A program made the position numbers and the translations under genes. Positions 6,901 through 7,080 of a DNA stretch of 7,080 nucleotides are shown here, piece after piece. Each line of letters starts with the position of its first letter. Within the stretch, counting starts at the first letter, position 1. The notes below the pieces were generated by a model. It had not been told where the DNA came from, did no database searches, and was given only the letters and a program-made list of their open reading frames with translations. Origin of the DNA: Candidatus Sodaliphilus limicaballi (GTDB lineage Bacteria; Bacteroidota; Bacteroidia; Bacteroidales; Muribaculaceae); NCBI GenBank assembly GCA_018065815.1, contig JAGHSP010000400.1:1-7080 (forward strand), read 5' to 3'.

Positions 6901-7080
6901 GCTCCTGCTAAGGTTGCTCCTTCAGACTGTGGACTAACTGACTACGTGGTCTATCCTCTCAACTTTACTGTAACTAGCAACATCGTTACTGAGGTGAAGG
7001 ATGTTGACGTTGCTGGCCGTGAGGTTAAGAGCGTGCGCTTCTACGACATTGCTGGTCGTGCTCGCAGCGAGGCTCAGCCT
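943..7080 (+). CDS. Very large modular secreted/cell-surface beta-sandwich repeat protein, 3' end outside window
   Basis: One frame runs 2046 codons from ATG 943 to the window edge without a stop. ATG 943 is the first Met after the in-frame TAA at 871-873 and opens a clear signal peptide, which fixes the start. No Shine-Dalgarno sequence is seen; the leader is A-rich, as is usual in Bacteroidota. Modules in residue order: signal 1-18; jelly-roll-like 27-174; bacterial repeat 180-249; InlB/Flg_new-like 254-326; jelly-roll 333-462; Big_3 482-558; OB-fold-like 567-664; Big_2-like 667-746; bacterial repeats 749-819 and 824-903; InlB-like 907-986; jelly-roll 998-1140; Big_3 1162-1232; chitobiase/Fn3-associated 1238-1313 and 1321-1394; jelly-roll 1405-1561; C-terminal modules 1573-1749 and 1757-1977; tail from 2014. 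Most of the chain is Thr/Val/Asn-rich beta structure with few Cys, typical of exported surface proteins. No enzyme motif is visible, so a binding, adhesive or scaffold role is inferred, with ligand unknown. Only a few tens of residues probably lie beyond the window. No neighbouring gene is visible. Confidence 0.95.
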   Translation, partial: MKKLLTFLMFFLLATAMAQMQAETKTVTYTVTSTSSVTVSGTPPSTTDPAYSSTYTTAKQLTNGNSMQLTLYGFSDKKITGITLSMRSNSSGGAGYFSMKAGSTTLASIGSTSSGVKFNDAEWNGSWSTSYTDVTPQMTNNSYVIQQAENVVILIGATANSLYCQSFTIAYEEGGSAPSYNVNVASGIVGGTVTASPTSAKEGDKVTLTATPATGYEFGSWNITPSTVEVNANNQFTMPAANVNVSATFNEKTKYTVTLSDDNTQLTESVAGEGVTLPTRNKIGDWSFVGWSVTNVAVETSTKPTTIPAGNYTPTENITLYPVYSKSEGTSGTTTANVNISDYATAHSWQGSGAVAYTSIAVDDNITVSTTGTGNNGKYYSDWRLYQSGNGNAIVTAKDGLEIKNVTFVFTVSNTGALKYNGNNVTSGSKVDVNENSATFTVGNSGSATNGQVRVTAISVEYAGGGSTTYITTPPTPSEKTLIGIEVSGDAEELWVGDEFNHNGITVTATWADDYDNETTTIVTDECEYTGYDMTKSDVQTVTVTYQGESTTYEVIVNTIANTEATAYTVAKAKELINAGKGLNVEVYVKGTVVSIPTPWSDQYNNITYNISDDGKAESQQFQLYRCSTNGANEGDDVIAKGKLKKHNETYEFDAANVIVKHDKVATLSIADITVAKGEDINPVVTTNVTGEYLIEYVSNNEDVVIAVDDELATGYETGTATITATLVADGYKDAETTFKVTVVNPVTKYAITVAPMENGTVTASVAEAAAGDVVTLTVTPATGYELDALTVTGASGEVNVADGKFTMPAEAVTVSATFVEKAKYTVTIETPENGTLVVKDGETALESGAQVYKGTTLTIECTPAAGYQYKNWQYKEGEKNWATRTTGMTYEVKDNVSIRANFEVIPTYTIAWYEDGIEMQKDVNKLDGEAVTAYEVQSEINGKKFVGKWMKNVEIIEPQDEVPAYVDAPTTANATTAGNYYAVYATETGGQGGTGTTDVLNLNTTGVTKGSSTYTDWSGKTATSTAVYAGNSAGGSNSIQLRSKNSNSGVVTTTSGGNATKVAVEWNSETLDGRTLNVYGSTSAYTNASDLYSDETQGTLIGTIVKGTSTELDITGNYPYIGLRSAADAMYLSSISITYGGGGGSVTYSGYTTRPANTVKVESIELSNKTTEFYVDDEFVKATVTAHLDDNTTKDVTNVATFTGYDMTQVGTQTVTVTYLDKTATYDIEVKPQVSTPVFNLEPGTYEGTSKKVGISCETTGAKIYYTMTPGVAEPTLYTKQIDVTGETTIVAYAMVGDGSGKRTSESATAEYKLVSVFAPAISPETKTSNEPVAVTITQNSNLTGAKTYVKINNGEAQLYKNAFVVTSTSTVEAYTVAGENESDHVSETYTITAAPTPGGEPITATIVWAPTSQPSGVNSGSAINSYDLLCKVTSEGADYYDASRKDELVLTEILAANYTKYQALRVGSSGHGGTITLPITPAINVQSITFNAALYAGQTNTETMTVAVNGNPVATKTITTSVDKGFNGFTIQMDGTTTLNTITFSSSNYTYLRDVTIVGTTATPVPATGDFKLVTSTDDLVAGREYIVVSKPGDAIYGLSIDNADAHGVGSDGEAKTTKNWRRAETGVTLSENFYTANLDEGSKVSVLTLGGNKETNEWRFNSANGYLVKGATTSAETYLPLLLTADNSAKFSVNVRFDNVAELHFNGADSDRRIKWFSNPSEGVDYPRFGNYSNDNKNYSEVYLYWREAQNEVTLGELEANGIEDNDKVYTITDDLVVFKVVGNTAWAHDMAKSYAYRENTYDATWYGGYNADSYTQHNWVMLTFPEGTDMNNTVENQQLSNVKGTYHGHKGVSHEIVVSSFDKAAIEEENSVIANTYNMASFWDDNTYDYVTVLGKNFFFMNPKIEEVCHITEAVWNGTGFVVPANQTVEEVHLNSGDLKGGVKVNWAYNDGGAPAKIGADRYTFLAVVTKNASAHAAGGAGAPAKVAPSDCGLTDYVVYPLNFTVTSNIVTEVKDVDVAGREVKSVRFYDIAGRARSEAQP
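1021..1464 (+). other. Jelly-roll-like beta-sandwich module 1 (residues 27-174)
   Basis: Alternating hydrophobic/polar strands include ITGITLSMRSNSSGGAG and a WNGSWSTSYTDV motif, and the module closes with SLYCQSFTIAYEE. This WNG.WSTSY..V pattern is one I associate with C-terminal or accessory domains of Bacteroidota secreted proteins, some with nucleases or LTD domains; that link is from memory and unverified. The final strand S.TI.Y resembles the last strand of the other three modules (ISVEY, ISITY, VTIVG). Its DNA is AT-rich: 1141-1200 is about 28% GC by hand count. A glycan- or ligand-binding role is possible but unproven. Confidence 0.6.
1480..1689 (+). other. Bacterial repeat domain A (residues 180-249)
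   Basis: The order GGTVTASPTSAKEGDKVTL, then GYEF.SW, then FTMPAANVNVSATF is the hallmark of the widespread bacterial repeat family (PF18998-like). These are small beta modules, about 70 residues long, found in tandem in surface proteins. Related copies are at 3187-3399 and 3412-3651. Confidence 0.8.
1702..1920 (+). other. InlB B-repeat/Flg_new-like module A (residues 254-326)
   Basis: KYTVTLSDDN, VTLPTR, FVGWSV and ITLYPVY follow the spacing of Listeria-Bacteroides repeats (PF09479-like; strand, GxxVTLP, FxGW, lYavy). The family forms ubiquitin-like beta-grasp modules in adhesins and stalks. It directly follows bacterial repeat A and precedes jelly-roll module 2. A diverged counterpart lies at 3661-3900. 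Confidence 0.65.
1939..2328 (+). other. Jelly-roll-like beta-sandwich module 2 (residues 333-462)
   Basis: This segment begins TTANVNISDYA, has the aromatic stretch YYSDWRLYQSGNG and a central strand IKNVTFVF, and ends with VRVTAISVEY followed by a Gly/Ser/Thr linker (GGGSTTYITTPPTPS). Architecture and final strand match module 3. The linker is immediately followed by a Big_3 domain, as in the second copy. Confidence 0.55.
2386..2616 (+). other. Big_3 Ig-like domain A (residues 482-558)
   Basis: LIGIEVSG, ELWVGDEF, GITVTATW, YTGYDMT and QTVTVTYQG followed by TTYEVIV follow the group-3 bacterial Ig-like pattern (PF07523-like). The second copy at 4426-4638 shares GYDMT and QTVTVTY. Such domains act as rigid spacers in surface proteins. 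Confidence 0.75.
2641..2934 (+). other. OB-fold-like module (residues 567-664)
   Basis: The segment opens with a helix-like AYTVAKAKELINAG, then VEVYVKGTVVSI, ITYNISDDG, FQLYRC, DDVIAKGKLKKHNETYEF and a final strand. VKGTV followed by YxIsDdG and GDxViakGkL is the pattern of the OB-fold modules common in Bacteroidales secreted proteins (DUF6359-like, name from memory). Its role in them is not known; here it sits between two Ig-like spacers. Confidence 0.6.
2941..3180 (+). other. Big_2-like Ig module (residues 667-746)
   Basis: TLSIADITVAKGED, then VTGEYLIEYVSNNEDVV, then GTATITATLVADGYKDA and TTFKVTV follow the order of group-2 bacterial Ig domains or a close relative (constant term, 's.n..va.v', 'G.atITat', 'tf.VtV'). 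It links the OB-fold module to bacterial repeat B. Confidence 0.55.
3187..3651 (+). other. Two tandem bacterial repeat domains B and C (residues 749-819 and 824-903)
   Basis: Domain B reads ENGTVTASVAEAAAGDVVTL, then GYELDALTV, FTMPAEAVTVSATF. Domain C reads ENGTLVV, KGTTLTIECTP, GYQYKNWQY, VSIRANF. B is close to domain A; C is more diverged, with an insertion around residues 874-890. The DNA of B is GC-rich: 3301-3360 is about 57% by hand count. Confidence 0.75.
3661..3900 (+). other. InlB/Flg_new-like module B, diverged (residues 907-986)
   Basis: PTYTIAWYEDG, DGEAVTAYEV, KFVGKWMKN and YYAVYATE keep the strand, FxGW-like and yAVY positions of the family, but with a longer central insertion than module A. 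It again sits between a bacterial repeat and a jelly-roll domain, which supports the assignment. Confidence 0.5.
3934..4362 (+). other. Jelly-roll-like beta-sandwich module 3 (residues 998-1140)
   Basis: TDVLNLNTTG, YTDWSG, NSIQLRSKNSNSG, TKVAVEWNSET, RTLNVYGS, YPYIGLRS and YLSSISITY form a run of beta strands of the type seen in Bacteroidota and Firmicutes accessory domains. In that type ArTLnVYgs is followed by a closing SSIsITY strand. A GGGGG linker then leads into Big_3 domain B. Confidence 0.6.
4426..4638 (+). other. Big_3 Ig-like domain B (residues 1162-1232)
   Basis: VESIELSN, EFYVDDEF, ATVTAHLDD, FTGYDMTQVG, QTVTVTYLD and ATYDIEV match the Big_3 pattern. It shares GYDMT and QTVTVTY with domain A, but the nucleotide sequences differ at many third positions, so the duplication is not recent. 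Confidence 0.75.
4654..5124 (+). other. Two chitobiase C-terminal/Fn3-associated domains (residues 1238-1313 and 1321-1394)
   Basis: The first reads PVFNLEPGTYEGT, KVGISCETTGAKIYYTMTPG, TLYTKQIDV, TTIVAYAM, ATAEYKLV, a good match to the CHB_HEX_C_1/Fn3_assoc pattern. The second (PAISPETKTSNEPVAVTITQ, GAKTYVKINNG, LYKNAF, TVEAYTV, SETYTI) is diverged. The family name comes from beta-hexosaminidases, but in Bacteroidota these occur widely as non-catalytic modules; no hexosaminidase catalytic domain is seen here. Confidence 0.7.
5155..5625 (+). other. Jelly-roll-like beta-sandwich module 4 (residues 1405-1561)
   Basis: It begins ATIVWAPTSQPSGVNSG and contains ELVLTEILAANYTKYQALRV, GGTITLPI, VQSITFNAALYAGQT, TMTVAVNG, GFTIQMDG and the closing strand LRDVTIVG. 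The base composition shifts sharply at its start: 5101-5160 is 60% GC and 5281-5340 about 32% by hand count. The domain therefore looks inserted or exchanged relative to its flanks. Confidence 0.55.
5659..6873 (+). other. Two large C-terminal modules of unknown function (residues 1573-1749 and 1757-1977)
   Basis: Module 1 opens FKLVTSTDDLVAGREYIVVS and ends YSEVYLYWRE, with repeated short strands (SVLTLGGN, EWRFNSANGYLVKG, HFNGADSDRRIKWF). This style recurs in Bacteroidales secreted proteins and looks beta-trefoil-like, although the fold is a guess. Module 2 (TLGELEANGIEDNDKVYTITDDLVVF through YTFLAVVTKNA) has OB-fold-like strands with many aromatic and His residues around 1787-1830 (AWAHDMA, WYGGYNAD, HNWVML). 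I do not recognise a catalytic signature. Both are coded by relatively GC-rich DNA (6181-6240 about 57%). Confidence 0.45.
6982..7080 (+). other. Start of C-terminal sorting-type tail (truncated by window edge)
   Basis: Residues 2014-2046 contain IVTEVKDVDVAG, VKSVRFYDIAGR and then RSEAQP. The 'vrfYDiaGR' strand matches the second conserved box of type IX secretion C-terminal domains and the related Prevotella tail that usually continues with GvnIv.tty.DGt. The last strand lies beyond the window, so the assignment rests on half the domain. Confidence 0.55.

Overview
The window looks like Bacteroidales DNA, most likely from a Prevotella- or Muribaculaceae-like gut or oral lineage. Four things point there. 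The long gene is preceded by an A-rich leader without a Shine-Dalgarno sequence. The promoter-like sites fit the Bacteroidota pattern TAnnTTTG. The protein is built from modules typical of secreted Bacteroidales proteins. Its visible end reads VRFYDIAGR, which resembles the tail of type IX-exported or surface proteins of this order.

Layout: positions 1-527 hold a noncoding tandem repeat with units of about 242 and 233 bp plus a third partial unit. The units are rich in inverted copies of a 'ctcccacagag / ctctgtgggag' word. Positions 528-790 are unique, non-repeat sequence with a TAnnTTTG box at one end and a hairpin plus T-run at the other, a possible small RNA gene of about 220 nt. Positions 798-845 carry a second short repeat family (three acagatt units and an inverted partner). 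Positions 848-942 carry the likely promoter and AT-rich leader of the only gene.

From 943 to the last base there is one uninterrupted plus-strand reading frame of 2046 codons with no stop. The visible protein has a signal peptide followed by some fifteen mostly beta-rich modules. These are four beta-sandwich (jelly-roll-like) domains, three 'bacterial repeat' (GTVTASP...GYE...FTMPA..V.VSATF) domains, two InlB/Flg_new-like domains, two Big_3 Ig-like domains, one Big_2-like domain, an OB-fold-like domain, two chitobiase/Fn3-associated domains, two large C-terminal modules and the start of a sorting-type tail. I see no catalytic domain. The protein is best read as a very large exported or surface-anchored binding or stalk protein of unknown ligand.

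Most notable: the module order bacterial-repeat, InlB-like, jelly-roll, Big_3 occurs twice in the chain, and stretches inside the jelly-roll modules are much more AT-rich than neighbouring modules. Together these suggest assembly by module duplication and exchange. All minus-strand open frames in the window are read as shadows of this gene or of the upstream noncoding DNA. No operon partner, transposase, CRISPR array, tRNA or rRNA is visible.
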